From an uncultured Desulfovibrio sp. (GTDB lineage: Bacteria > Desulfobacterota > Desulfovibrionia > Desulfovibrionales > Desulfovibrionaceae), in contig NZ_CAJUBO010000004.1 of the NCBI RefSeq assembly GCF_910584445.1, positions 88,241 through 152,240 on the forward strand: 64,000 bases of DNA. The letters are read 5' to 3'. Below are positions 17,076 to 25,213 of this stretch, one piece after another (position 1 is the first letter of the stretch; every line of letters begins with the position of its first letter). The notes below the pieces were generated by a model. It made no database searches. It was not told the origin of the DNA and saw only the letters and a list, made by a program, of their open reading frames with translations. The position numbers were made by a program, and so were the translations under genes.

Positions 17076-17723
17076 TCAGAGCGGGCGGTCCTGGGCGTGT
17101 TCTCCACCAAGGCGCACTTCGCGCGGACCCAGGGCGGAGAACAGGGTCCTGTCATGAGTGGCGCAGACCACGCTCGTCCCCCGGCCGAGGCTCAGGCCCA
17201 CGGCCTGGAGGATGGCGTTTTCGCTGGCGGCGTCCACATTGGAAGTGGGTTCATCCAGCAGGAGCACAGAGGGCACAAGGATGAGGCGGGCAGCCAGGGC
17301 GATGCGCTGCCTTTCGCCCCCGGAAAGTTCGCCCGGTCTCCGGGAGGCCATGGAGTCAGGGTCGGCAAAACCCGCCGCCCGCATGCTTTCCCCGTAGCCT
17401 TTGAGCAGGCGTTCCTTTTTGGCGCCGCGCAGGCGCAGGCCCAGGGTCACGTTCCAGAAGACAGAGGCTTTCATGAGATAGGGTTCCTGAAGCAGCAGGG
17501 TGATCTCGCGGCGTGGCTCGTTCGTGTGGCCGTAATAGCGCAGGCTGCCGGAAGTTGGTCTTTCCAGAAAGGCCAGCAGGCGGAGCAGGGTGGACTTGCC
17601 GCTGCCGTTGCGGCCGGTGAGGATGACGATCTCGCCTTTTTTCAGGCGGAATTCCGGCAGGTACAGGGCGGTGATGTCGCCGTAGCGCATGCACAGCCGG
17701 CTGGCTTCAAAAAGCAGGCTCAT
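17076..17723 (-). CDS. tupC: Tungstate ABC transporter ATP-binding protein TupC
   Basis: This 215-residue ABC ATPase powers tungstate import. It has Walker A GRNGSGKST, the Q-loop region LLLQEPYL, the signature LSGGERQRIALA, Walker B VLLLDEPTS and the H-loop CATHD. It lacks the C-terminal TOBE domain of ModC, which suits the Tup type. The start overlaps the tupB stop (ATGA), implying coupled translation. Confidence 0.9.
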   Translation of the reverse strand: MSLLFEASRLCMRYGDITALYLPEFRLKKGEIVILTGRNGSGKSTLLRLLAFLERPTSGSLRYYGHTNEPRREITLLLQEPYLMKASVFWNVTLGLRLRGAKKERLLKGYGESMRAAGFADPDSMASRRPGELSGGERQRIALAARLILVPSVLLLDEPTSNVDAASENAILQAVGLSLGRGTSVVCATHDRTLFSALGPREVRLGGEHAQDRPL

Positions 17724-18415
17724 GCGCGCCCCTTGTTTCTGAACCAGGCCAGAAGGAAATTCACCACAAAGGCGATGAGCAGCAGCACGAGGCCCAGAGC
17801 TATGCCCTGGGCGAATTCGCCCTTGCTGGTCTCCAGGGAGATGGCGGTGGTCATGGTGCGGGTGGAGTAGCGTATGTTGCCGCCCAGCATCATGGCGACG
17901 CCCACCTCTGTCACCACGCGGCCAAAGGCCGTGACGCAGACCATGCCCAGATCGTAGCGTATCTCCCGTATCGTGAGCAGGGCCTGCTGCAGGGGGTCCG
18001 CTCCCAGGGTGAGCAGGGTCTGGCGGCAGCGGCTGTCCAGATTTTCCACCGCCTGGGCAGTCCAGGAAACGATGATGGGCAGCGCGAGGATGGTCTGGCC
18101 TATGACCATGCCCGGCACTGTGAAGAGCAGGCCGAATTCTCCCAGAGGGCCGCGCTTGGTGATGAAAACATAGACCAGGAGTCCTATGAGCACCGTGGGA
18201 AACGCCAGCAGGGTATCGGAAATGAGGCGCAGGGCCTTTTTGCCGGGAAAGCTGGTATAGCCCAGCAGAAAACCCAGGGGCAGGCCCATGAGCATAGCCA
18301 GCGCAAGGGCGCAGCCTGTGGAGAAAAGCGTGGCCTGCACCGCGGAGACCGTGGCGTCGTCCATGTGGACGAGCAGGTCCAGCGCTTTTTGTATGCCCTC
18401 GCTGAAATACGACAT
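17720..18415 (-). CDS. tupB: Tungstate ABC transporter permease TupB
   Basis: This 231-residue inner-membrane permease has about five hydrophobic segments. The EAA-type cytoplasmic loop reads RQTLLTLGADPLQQALLTIR. TupB proteins work with the periplasmic TupA and the ATPase TupC. The start at 18415 follows AAAGGG; a longer frame up to 18568 would overlap tupA and is less likely. A strong hairpin lies between tupA and this gene. Confidence 0.9.
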   Translation of the reverse strand: MSYFSEGIQKALDLLVHMDDATVSAVQATLFSTGCALALAMLMGLPLGFLLGYTSFPGKKALRLISDTLLAFPTVLIGLLVYVFITKRGPLGEFGLLFTVPGMVIGQTILALPIIVSWTAQAVENLDSRCRQTLLTLGADPLQQALLTIREIRYDLGMVCVTAFGRVVTEVGVAMMLGGNIRYSTRTMTTAISLETSKGEFAQGIALGLVLLLIAFVVNFLLAWFRNKGRA

Positions 18416-18440
18416 GGGGACCCTTTGCAAAGGGGAGGGG

Positions 18441-18462
18441 GCGGGCCGGAGGACCGGCCCGC
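18441..18462 (-). promoter_or_regulatory. Intercistronic hairpin between tupA and tupB
   Basis: GCGGGCCGG and CCGGCCCGC form a perfect 9-bp stem with an AGGA loop. It has no T-run after it on the minus strand, so it looks like an mRNA-stabilising or attenuating hairpin rather than a full terminator. Such hairpins often keep the binding-protein message more abundant than the permease message. Confidence 0.6.
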
Positions 18463-18483
18463 GGAGATCATGCCAGAGGGAAA

Positions 18484-19308
18484 CTATTTGCCGGCGTTGG
18501 GGAAGAAGAGCTGCTTGCCCTCCAGCTTGTAGTCGGCAATGCGCTTCTGGGTCTCGGGCTTCACCCACCAGTCTTCAAACTTGCGGGCCAGGTCTTTCTT
18601 GACCTTGGGGCACTGGGCCGGGTTGGTGGTGATGACGCTGTACTGGTTGAAAAGGGGCTTGTCGCCTTCCACGATGATGGTCAGGGGGTTGGCGTCGCCC
18701 TGCTTGTTGGCGAACTTGATCCAGGTGCCGCGGTCGGTCATGGCGTAGGCGCCCTTTTCGGCGGCGATAGCCAGAGTTGCCATCATGCCCTGGCCGGCGG
18801 AAATGTAGAACGGTTCCTTGTCAGGGCTGAGGTTGGCCTCCTTCCACAGCGCCATTTCCTTGACGTGCGTCCCGGACTTGTCGCCGCGGCTGACGAAACC
18901 GGCCTTGGCCCCGTAGATGCCCTTGAAGGCGTCGGCAGTGGTTTTCCCGGCGACCTTGGCGGGGTCCGCCTTGGGACCGACGATGATGAAGTCGTTATAC
19001 ATGATCTGGCGGCGATCTATGCCGTGGCCGTCTTCAACGAATTTCTTTTCCACCGCCGGGGCGTGGACCAGCAGCACGTCGGCGTCGCAGTTTTTGGCGA
19101 TCTCAAGGGCCTTGCCGGTACCCACAGCGACCCACTTGAGGTCTATGCCGGTTTCCTGCTTGAAGGCGGGCTGGAGATATTCCAGCAGGCCGGAATCCTG
19201 AGTGCTGGTGGTCGTCGCCATCATCAGGCTGTTGTCCGCGGCCCGGGCCGGCAGAACGAAGGCCAGGGCGAGGAGGGCGCCGGACAGGCTTTTACCGAAA
19301 TGCTTCAT
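18484..19308 (-). CDS. tupA: Tungstate-binding periplasmic protein TupA
   Basis: This 274-residue periplasmic binding protein begins with a signal peptide (LSGALLALAFVLPARA, cleaved near residue 23). The anion-binding motif ATTTSTQDSGLL is the TTTS signature that separates TupA from ModA and WtpA. Other blocks are GKALEIAKNCDADVLLVHAP and FVSRGDKSGTH. It delivers tungstate to TupBC. The start at 19308 follows AAGGAG. The gene follows tunR and leads tupABC. Confidence 0.93.
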   Translation of the reverse strand: MKHFGKSLSGALLALAFVLPARAADNSLMMATTTSTQDSGLLEYLQPAFKQETGIDLKWVAVGTGKALEIAKNCDADVLLVHAPAVEKKFVEDGHGIDRRQIMYNDFIIVGPKADPAKVAGKTTADAFKGIYGAKAGFVSRGDKSGTHVKEMALWKEANLSPDKEPFYISAGQGMMATLAIAAEKGAYAMTDRGTWIKFANKQGDANPLTIIVEGDKPLFNQYSVITTNPAQCPKVKKDLARKFEDWWVKPETQKRIADYKLEGKQLFFPNAGK

Positions 19309-19369
19309 GGGAACATGCTCCTTGCGGTTTGCTCCGTCCGCAGAAAGCGGACAGAAAAATTGATGGCTA

Positions 19370-20446
19370 TCAGCCGACAACGAGGCGCAGGCCGCGTGCC
19401 GGAAAGGAGAGGAACACAGGGCTGCCGGGGCGCAGGTGCAATCTTTCCAGAGCGGCTGTTTCCTGTACCGCGTCCACTCTGGTCCCGTCCGGAAGCTCCA
19501 GGACCAGGAAGCTTTCCACGACTTCCCTGTACAGCGAGAGCACGGTTGCCCGGAAGGGACCCTGCATGCCGCCGGGCGTTTTTTCCGCGGAAAGGAAGAT
19601 CCGCTCCGGGTCCATGACCACCGTCACCACCTGGTTGAGGCGCAGCTCCATATCCATGAAGGCCTGCAATTCGCAGAGGGTGGAGAGCACGAGGTCCGAG
19701 AAGGTGGTCACCTCGATGCGGGCCGCGCGCATGCCGGTTTCCATGGCCGTGACGATACCCATGAAGGTATTGCCGCCTTCAGCCTGGGCCGCCGTCGTGC
19801 GGGAGGCGCTGTCGCGCACTATGCGTTTGGCTTCGCCACCGGCAAAGGCCAGAAATTCCGAGATCTGCGCTGTCTTCTGCTGGCCCAGGAAGGCCTGTAC
19901 CACATCGAAGGGAACGTGCAGTTCCAGCAGTTCAAGGCCGCGGGCATACCGCAAGGCCCTGGGTCCGGCCATGCTGGAGGGCAGGCGCAGGGCGCGGGCA
20001 AGATCGTAGAATTTCCTGCGTACAAAGCCCTGATCGAAATGGAGAAAATTGTCGTCCGCGGCCTCCGGCAGGCTCAGTATGCGCCGGATATGGCGCATGC
20101 ACGAAAGGGGGAGCAGCACGTCCCTCGCGCCTGGAGGAGGGATATGGAGCATGCCCGTGACGGTATCGAGCGCTTCCCTGACCCTGAGGTCCAGGGCCTC
20201 GCCCAGACGCAGGCCGCCGTAGCGGATGAGCAGGAACAAAAGATGCAGGCGGGCACGGGCGATCTTTCTGGCGGTCGTGCCTGCCTCGGCTTCCCACGCC
20301 TCCCAGCGAAGCGTGAGCTGTTCCAGCATTTCCCCGGTAAGATGCTCCTGTGCCAGAGTATTTCCCCCCCCCTCTTTGCTTTTGCCATGACAGGCTTTTT
20401 TTGCCAATATGATGAAGCGCTGGCGTTGACCATGATCTTTCTGCAA
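19370..20446 (-). CDS. tunR: TunR-type tungstate-responsive regulator (recombinase-derived)
   Basis: This is a ~350-residue predicted transcription factor. The N-terminal half resembles the catalytic domain of XerC/XerD-type tyrosine recombinases (YGGLRLGEALDLR, ALRYARGLELLELHVPFDVVQAFLGQQ). The usual HxxR and tyrosine are not evident, which fits DNA binding without recombination. The C-terminal half holds two MOP/TOBE-like oxyanion-binding units (NTFMGIVTAMETGMRAARIEV and GPFRATVLSLYREV). This is the architecture of TunR, described in sulfate reducers. It sits 62 bases upstream of tupA. The start is uncertain: no ribosome site precedes the ATG at 20446, and a run of nine Gs near the 5' end divides two candidate N-termini. 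Confidence 0.85.
   Translation of the reverse strand: MQKDHGQRQRFIILAKKACHGKSKEGGGNTLAQEHLTGEMLEQLTLRWEAWEAEAGTTARKIARARLHLLFLLIRYGGLRLGEALDLRVREALDTVTGMLHIPPPGARDVLLPLSCMRHIRRILSLPEAADDNFLHFDQGFVRRKFYDLARALRLPSSMAGPRALRYARGLELLELHVPFDVVQAFLGQQKTAQISEFLAFAGGEAKRIVRDSASRTTAAQAEGGNTFMGIVTAMETGMRAARIEVTTFSDLVLSTLCELQAFMDMELRLNQVVTVVMDPERIFLSAEKTPGGMQGPFRATVLSLYREVVESFLVLELPDGTRVDAVQETAALERLHLRPGSPVFLSFPARGLRLVVG
20364..20372 (-). repeat. G9 homopolymer near the 5' end of tunR
   Basis: Nine consecutive Cs on the plus strand read as Gs inside the first ~30 codons of the regulator. Loss of one base would put the ATG at about 20390 (MAKAKRGG) in frame with the conserved domain. Slippage here could switch expression or the choice of start. 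The tract itself is read directly from sequence; its role is inference. Confidence 0.6.
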
Positions 20447-20513
20447 TGATGGTGGCGCTGTACGGGCTTGTGAAAATATTCCCCCCGTCCCGGGCAGGAC
20501 GGATATCTATAAT
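20429..20513. promoter_or_regulatory. Divergent tunR/moeA control region
   Basis: The region between the minus-strand Mo/W operon and the plus-strand moeA genes holds an imperfect dyad, ACCATGAT (20429-20436), nine bases, ATGATGGT (20446-20453). A second dyad is CCGTCC, six bases, GGACGG (20485-20502), followed by a perfect -10 TATAAT (20508-20513) on the plus strand. The -35 position is poor and overlaps the second dyad, as expected for an activator-dependent promoter. TunR or a ModE-like regulator is the natural candidate. Confidence 0.45.
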
Positions 20514-20608
20514 ATAGCCAAATTGCCGCAATGGAGCAAGATGCCGGGCGTTGCCCCCCCGGCGGGCCGGCCCGGAAACAGGGCCTTGGATACAGAAGGA
20601 AAATCGTG

Positions 20609-21835
20609 ATGAAATCGTTTCTGACCCTGAAATCAGTGGAAGAAGTGCTTGCCCATATCCACGCCTTTGCCAGCCTTGGCGGCGAGGAAGTAGCCCTGGA
20701 TGAAGCCCCGGGCAGGCATCTTTTGCGGGACCTGACCGCGCCCGAGGATCTGCCGGGTTTTGACCGCTCCACTGTGGACGGCTATGCCGTACGCGCGCGA
20801 GACGTTTTCGGGGCGCAGGAAGCCTCGCCCGCCCTGCTGGAATGCGTGGGCGACTGCCCCATGGGCCGGGCGCCTGATTTTGCACTGAAGGAGGGGCAGA
20901 CGGCGCGTATCCTTACCGGCGGCATGTTGCCCAGGGGCGCGGACTGCGTGGTCATGGTGGAATATTCCCGCCCGGTGGACGACACGCTGGTGGAGCTTAT
21001 CCGCACCCAGGCCCCGGGCGACCATGTGCTCATGCACGACGAGGATACAGCTTCAGGCGCCCTTGTCATCCCCGCCGGGCGCTGTCTGCGGCCGCAGGAG
21101 ATAGGTCTCATGGCCGCGCTGGGCGTGCAGCGCGTGGAGGTGGCGCGGCGTCCGCGCGTAGCCATACTCTCCACAGGGGACGAAGTGCTGCCCATCAGCC
21201 GGAAGCCGGGTCCGGGCCAGGTGCGCGACGTCAATTCCCATTCTCTGGCGGCCCTTTGCCGCCAGGCGGGGGCGCAGGCGCTTTTTGCGGGACTCGTGCG
21301 CGATGATGTGCCGCTGCTGGAAAAGACGCTCAGAGAGGCCATGGAGCAGGCCGATGTGGTGCTGGTCTCCGGCGGTTCGTCAGCCGGCATGCGCGATCAT
21401 ACTGTGGATATTTTCCGCTCCATGCCGGAGAGCGAGCTGCTTGTGCACGGCGTAGCCATCAGTCCGGGCAAGCCCTTTATCCTGGCGCGATCCGGCGCCA
21501 AATGCCTCATGGGCCTGCCCGGTCATGTGAGCGGCGCCCTGGTCTGCGCGCGCGTTTTCCTCCTGCCTTTGCTGCTGCGCCTGCAAGGGGGGGAGAAAAC
21601 GCCGCCGGCCGGAGTGCCCGCCGTGCTCTCCAGAGCCGTGGCCTCCGCCCAGGGGCGCCGTGATTTCATTCGCGTTCGTCTGGAAAGAACGGAAAACGGC
21701 TGGAAGGCGGAACCCCTTACCGGCCCATCGGGTCTCATTTCCCCTCTGGTCACTGCCGAGGCCCTGGTGGTCTGCCCGGAAAACAGGGAAGGACTCTACG
21801 CCGGGGAAGAGGTCTTTGCCGAACTGCTGAACTGA
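20609..21835 (+). CDS. moeA: Molybdopterin molybdenumtransferase MoeA (first copy)
   Basis: This 408-residue enzyme inserts molybdate or tungstate into adenylylated molybdopterin. Recognisable blocks are STVDGYAVRARD, ILTGGMLPRGADCVVMVEY, ILSTGDEVLP, VSGGSSAGMRDHTVD, HGVAISPGKP and MGLPGHVSGALV. The length equals the E. coli protein. The start at 20609 follows AAGGA. It diverges from the tunR/tup operon and is followed after 43 bases by a second MoeA with an added domain, perhaps one for Mo and one for W. Confidence 0.94.
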   Translation: MKSFLTLKSVEEVLAHIHAFASLGGEEVALDEAPGRHLLRDLTAPEDLPGFDRSTVDGYAVRARDVFGAQEASPALLECVGDCPMGRAPDFALKEGQTARILTGGMLPRGADCVVMVEYSRPVDDTLVELIRTQAPGDHVLMHDEDTASGALVIPAGRCLRPQEIGLMAALGVQRVEVARRPRVAILSTGDEVLPISRKPGPGQVRDVNSHSLAALCRQAGAQALFAGLVRDDVPLLEKTLREAMEQADVVLVSGGSSAGMRDHTVDIFRSMPESELLVHGVAISPGKPFILARSGAKCLMGLPGHVSGALVCARVFLLPLLLRLQGGEKTPPAGVPAVLSRAVASAQGRRDFIRVRLERTENGWKAEPLTGPSGLISPLVTAEALVVCPENREGLYAGEEVFAELLN

Positions 21836-21878
21836 GACGCATTTTTTCTGCACCTGAAGCTCACGACGTGAGGACATC

Positions 21879-23843
21879 ATGGCCCGACATACCTATCTCA
21901 GCATGAAAACTCCTAAGGAAGCCCGGGAACTCTGGTTTGCCGCCATAGAAAAAACGGGCATGGAAATGGGGGAGGAAGAGGTCCCCCTTTCCGAGGCCCT
22001 GCACCGCGTGCTTTCCCGTCCTGTGCAGGCCCTGCGTTCCTCCCCGGCCTTTCACGGCGCGGCCATGGACGGCGTGGCCGTGCGCGCGGAGGATACCTTC
22101 GCCGCCTCCAGTCGCGCGCCGTTGCGTCTGGAGGTGAACAGGCAGGCCTTCTGGATCAATACAGGCCATGCCCTGCCTGAGGGCTGCAACGCCGTGATCA
22201 AGGTGGAAGACCTCAATGTGGAGGAGGGCGGCGCCTTCGTGGTCACGGAAAAGGCCGCCTTTCCCTGGCAGCATGTTCGCAAGCTGGGCGAGGACATGGT
22301 GGCGACGGAGATCATCCTGGCCCCCGGCGTGGAGATAGGGCCGTATGAGCTTGGCGCTCTGGCCGCGGCCGGCGTCCTGCGTCCCCAGGTCTTCAGAAGG
22401 CCCCGGGTGGCGGTCATTCCCAGCGGCTCGGAGATCGTTGCCCTGGAAGAGGCCAGGGAGGAGGATCTCAGGGCCGGACGCGTTCTGCCGGAGTTCAATT
22501 CCCTTATTTTCTCGGCCATGATCCGGGACGCGGGCGGCGTGGCGGATGTCAGGCCCATCGTGCCCGATGATCCCGGGTCCATAGGCGCGGCCATCCTGGC
22601 GGCGGTGGAGGATGGGGCGGACCTCGTGATGGTGAACGCCGGTTCTTCGGCGGGCAGCCATGACTTCACCGCGGACGTGGTGGCGGAGATGGGCCAGGTG
22701 CTCGTGCACGGAGTGGCCGTAATGCCGGGCAAGCCCACAGTGCTGGGCATGGTCAGGGGCGCCGGGCGGGATGTCCCCTTCATTGGCAGCCCGGGGTATC
22801 CTGTGTCCGCCATCGTCTCCGTGGAGGAATTCGTGCTGCCCCTGCTGGCCCGCTGGCAGAAACGCCATGCGAGGCGCAGGGAGCGCATGGAGGTGACCCC
22901 CTGCAATCCCCTGCCTTCACGGCCCGGCATGGAGGAGCGCATACGGGTCAAGCTGGGTCTGGTGGAGGGGACCTGCTTTGCCGTGCCCCTGCCGAGAGGC
23001 GCAGGCACTGTGAGCAGCCTTTCCCGCGCGGATGCCGTGATACCCATTGCCAGAGACTGCGAGGGCATCAACGCCGGGGAAGCCGTACCGGCCGAACTGC
23101 TCCGTTCCCGCGAGCAGATAGAGGGCGCGCTGCTCATCACGGGCAGCCATGACAATACCCTGGATCTCATCGACAGCATGCTGAGGCGGGAGCATCCCGG
23201 CTTCAGCCTGACATCGGCCCATGTGGGTTCTCTGGGCGGCCTGCTGGCCCTCAGGCGCGGGCAGTGCCATCTGGCAGGCACTCATCTGCTGGACGAAGCC
23301 ACTGGCATCTACAACAGGCGGGCCATCCGCGAACAGCTCAAGGATATCCCGGTCATGCTGGTGCGGCTGGTGGACCGGGAGCAGGGCTTCATCGTCAGAC
23401 CGGGCAACCCCCTGCATGTGGAAGGCTTCAGCGATCTTGCCCGCGAAGGCGCGGACGCCCTGCGCTTCATCAACCGCCAGAAAGGCAGCGGCACGCGCGT
23501 GCTGCTGGACTATGAACTGGGCAAGCTGGGATTGTCGCCAGCCAGAATACCGGGCTATGACGACGAGGAATACACGCACATGAATGTGGCCGCGGCCGTG
23601 CTTTCGGGCAGGGCCGATGCCGGCCTTGGGGTGCGTTCCGCGGCGCAGGCGCTGGGGCTGGATTTCATTCCCGTGGGCGTGGAGGAATACGACCTGGTCA
23701 TCCCCCTGCGCTATGCGGACGACCGGCGCATCCAGGCCCTGCTGGACGTGATCCGCTCCGAGTCCTTCAAACGCAGCGTGGACGCCATGGGCGGATACGG
23801 CACCAGCCGCAGCGGAGAAATCATCTGGGAGAGCGAGGCATAA
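21879..23843 (+). CDS. MoeA fused to a substrate-binding-protein-like domain
   Basis: This is a 654-residue fusion. Residues 1-~405 are a second MoeA (GAAMDGVAVRAED, VAVIPSGSEIV, VNAGSSAGSHDFT, HGVAVMPGKPT, GSPGYPVSAIVS). Residues ~415-654 form a periplasmic-binding-protein-like domain (LLITGSHDNTLDLIDSML, INRQKGSGTRVLLDYEL, GRADAGLGVRSAA) of the COG1910 type. No signal peptide is present, so this domain is cytoplasmic and may sense or load the oxyanion or cofactor. Pairing a plain MoeA with a MoeA-binding-domain fusion fits separate handling of Mo and W. The start follows GAGG. Confidence 0.9.
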   Translation: MARHTYLSMKTPKEARELWFAAIEKTGMEMGEEEVPLSEALHRVLSRPVQALRSSPAFHGAAMDGVAVRAEDTFAASSRAPLRLEVNRQAFWINTGHALPEGCNAVIKVEDLNVEEGGAFVVTEKAAFPWQHVRKLGEDMVATEIILAPGVEIGPYELGALAAAGVLRPQVFRRPRVAVIPSGSEIVALEEAREEDLRAGRVLPEFNSLIFSAMIRDAGGVADVRPIVPDDPGSIGAAILAAVEDGADLVMVNAGSSAGSHDFTADVVAEMGQVLVHGVAVMPGKPTVLGMVRGAGRDVPFIGSPGYPVSAIVSVEEFVLPLLARWQKRHARRRERMEVTPCNPLPSRPGMEERIRVKLGLVEGTCFAVPLPRGAGTVSSLSRADAVIPIARDCEGINAGEAVPAELLRSREQIEGALLITGSHDNTLDLIDSMLRREHPGFSLTSAHVGSLGGLLALRRGQCHLAGTHLLDEATGIYNRRAIREQLKDIPVMLVRLVDREQGFIVRPGNPLHVEGFSDLAREGADALRFINRQKGSGTRVLLDYELGKLGLSPARIPGYDDEEYTHMNVAAAVLSGRADAGLGVRSAAQALGLDFIPVGVEEYDLVIPLRYADDRRIQALLDVIRSESFKRSVDAMGGYGTSRSGEIIWESEA

Positions 23844-23864
23844 TGGCTGTTTCTGGGCCGCCTT

Positions 23865-24701
23865 TCAGCTCAGGGAAAAACTCTCCAGTTCCGGAAGAGA
23901 AACGTCGATGTGGAAAAGGCGGTCCCTGTTGTCGGCTTCCCTGCCAAGCGATCTGACAAGAAGAGCGGCCATGACGCATGCCGTGGCCGCCACAGTGAGA
24001 CCCGTGGTGTTCATGTTGCCCCCGGTCGTTTCAGGGGCGGCATACAGGCGGGACATCATGGACCCTTCCCTGTCCAGAAAGGCAAAGCCCTCGTGCCGGG
24101 CCACGGCGCCATGCAGATAGGGCACGCCGGCATTGCGCGCGGCCCTTTCCAGCATCTTCTTCTTGTCCAGGGAATCCAGACAGTCCGCCACCGCATCCGT
24201 CCCTTTCAGCAGGCCCGGCAGGTTGTCCTCATCCAGTTCCCAGGGCAGGGCCTGCACCTCCAGATATGAGGCCATTTCCCGAAGTCCGTCGCGGCAGGCC
24301 TCAACCTTGGGATGGCCCAGGGTCTTCTCCGTGCAGAAGCGCTGCCTGTTCAGGTTGCTTTCCTCAAAAATGTCCGGATCGCAGAGCACCAAGCAGCCTA
24401 TGCCCGAGCGCGCAAGCAGGGCGGCCAAATGACCGCCGAGACCGCCGCAACCGGCTATGAGCACGCGGGAGGAGAGCAGGCGGAGCAGAGTCTCTTCAGA
24501 AACGCTCTCCCTGCTGCGCAGAAAGCGTTCCGGCCAGATGCCCCGCGCCAGAAGCACCCGCATGGCCTGACCTTCGGTAAGCCCCAATCCATGGGCCAGA
24601 CGGCGCGTGCCGTCCATGTCCACAACGGAAGGGGCGCCGGAAAATTTGAGGCAGGACGCCAGCAGGTCCCGCAGGGCGGCGGAGGCGGGGAAGCTATCCA
24701 T
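23865..24701 (-). CDS. ThiF/MoeB/HesA-family adenylyltransferase
   Basis: This ~278-residue E1-like enzyme probably adenylylates the C-terminal glycine of the MoaD-like protein encoded just upstream. The nucleotide-binding loop is IAGCGGLGGHLAALLA, the catalytic arginine region is SNLNRQRF, and DAVADCLDSLDKK follows. An N-terminal extension of ~85 residues precedes the Rossmann fold. Zinc-binding CxxC pairs of classical MoeB are absent. The start is unsure: 24701 has only a weak ribosome site, and the frame is open to an ATG at 24794. Order aor-moaD-moeB suggests a dedicated tungsten-cofactor unit. Confidence 0.85.
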   Translation of the reverse strand: MDSFPASAALRDLLASCLKFSGAPSVVDMDGTRRLAHGLGLTEGQAMRVLLARGIWPERFLRSRESVSEETLLRLLSSRVLIAGCGGLGGHLAALLARSGIGCLVLCDPDIFEESNLNRQRFCTEKTLGHPKVEACRDGLREMASYLEVQALPWELDEDNLPGLLKGTDAVADCLDSLDKKKMLERAARNAGVPYLHGAVARHEGFAFLDREGSMMSRLYAAPETTGGNMNTTGLTVAATACVMAALLVRSLGREADNRDRLFHIDVSLPELESFSLS

Positions 24702-24911
24702 GATCTTGCGGCCAGGCTCTCGCTCGGGAAAAAGTGTTTTTGACCATGTCCCTCGGGAAACAGAAAAAACTTCCCGCTCCGCAAGGCCGGGCATTCTGGC
24801 GAAAGCATGCCGCGCCAGACCATGGACCGGCGTGGAAGGGCATGCGGGTGGGGACTTCCGCCCTCATCCGCACGCAGGCTTTCGGTTTCGCACTTTCCTT
24901 GCGAAGCCGCT

Positions 24912-25160
24912 CTAGCCTCCGCCCACGGCAGGAAAATAGGCTATGCGGTCGCCTTCCGTCACGGCATTCCGCAGGTCTCCCTGGCGGCCGTTGATCATGA
25001 CGATCTTGATCTCCGCGGCTGGAATGCCCAGGCGGGAGGCCAGTTCCCCGGCGGTGACAGCCTCTTCTCCGGGGGCCAGGTCGATATCGAGTCCCTCCTC
25101 CGGCACATAGCCGGGGACGCACTCCCGCAGTGTCGTGCTCAGTCGTACATGTATGCTCAT
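24912..25160 (-). CDS. MoaD/ThiS-family sulfur carrier
   Basis: This 82-residue ubiquitin-like protein has the expected FPAVGGG C-terminus. The diglycine end is adenylylated by MoeB and converted to thiocarboxylate for dithiolene sulfur transfer. The central GDRIAYFPAVGG block is typical of MoaD. It lies 53 bases after aor and ahead of the MoeB-like gene. The extra terminal Gly is unusual and might need trimming or might be tolerated. Confidence 0.9.
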   Translation of the reverse strand: MSIHVRLSTTLRECVPGYVPEEGLDIDLAPGEEAVTAGELASRLGIPAAEIKIVMINGRQGDLRNAVTEGDRIAYFPAVGGG

Positions 25161-25213
25161 GGCAAAAAGATCCCGCGTCCGCAGGGCAACGCCTGCGGAC
25201 GCGGGACAGTTGG

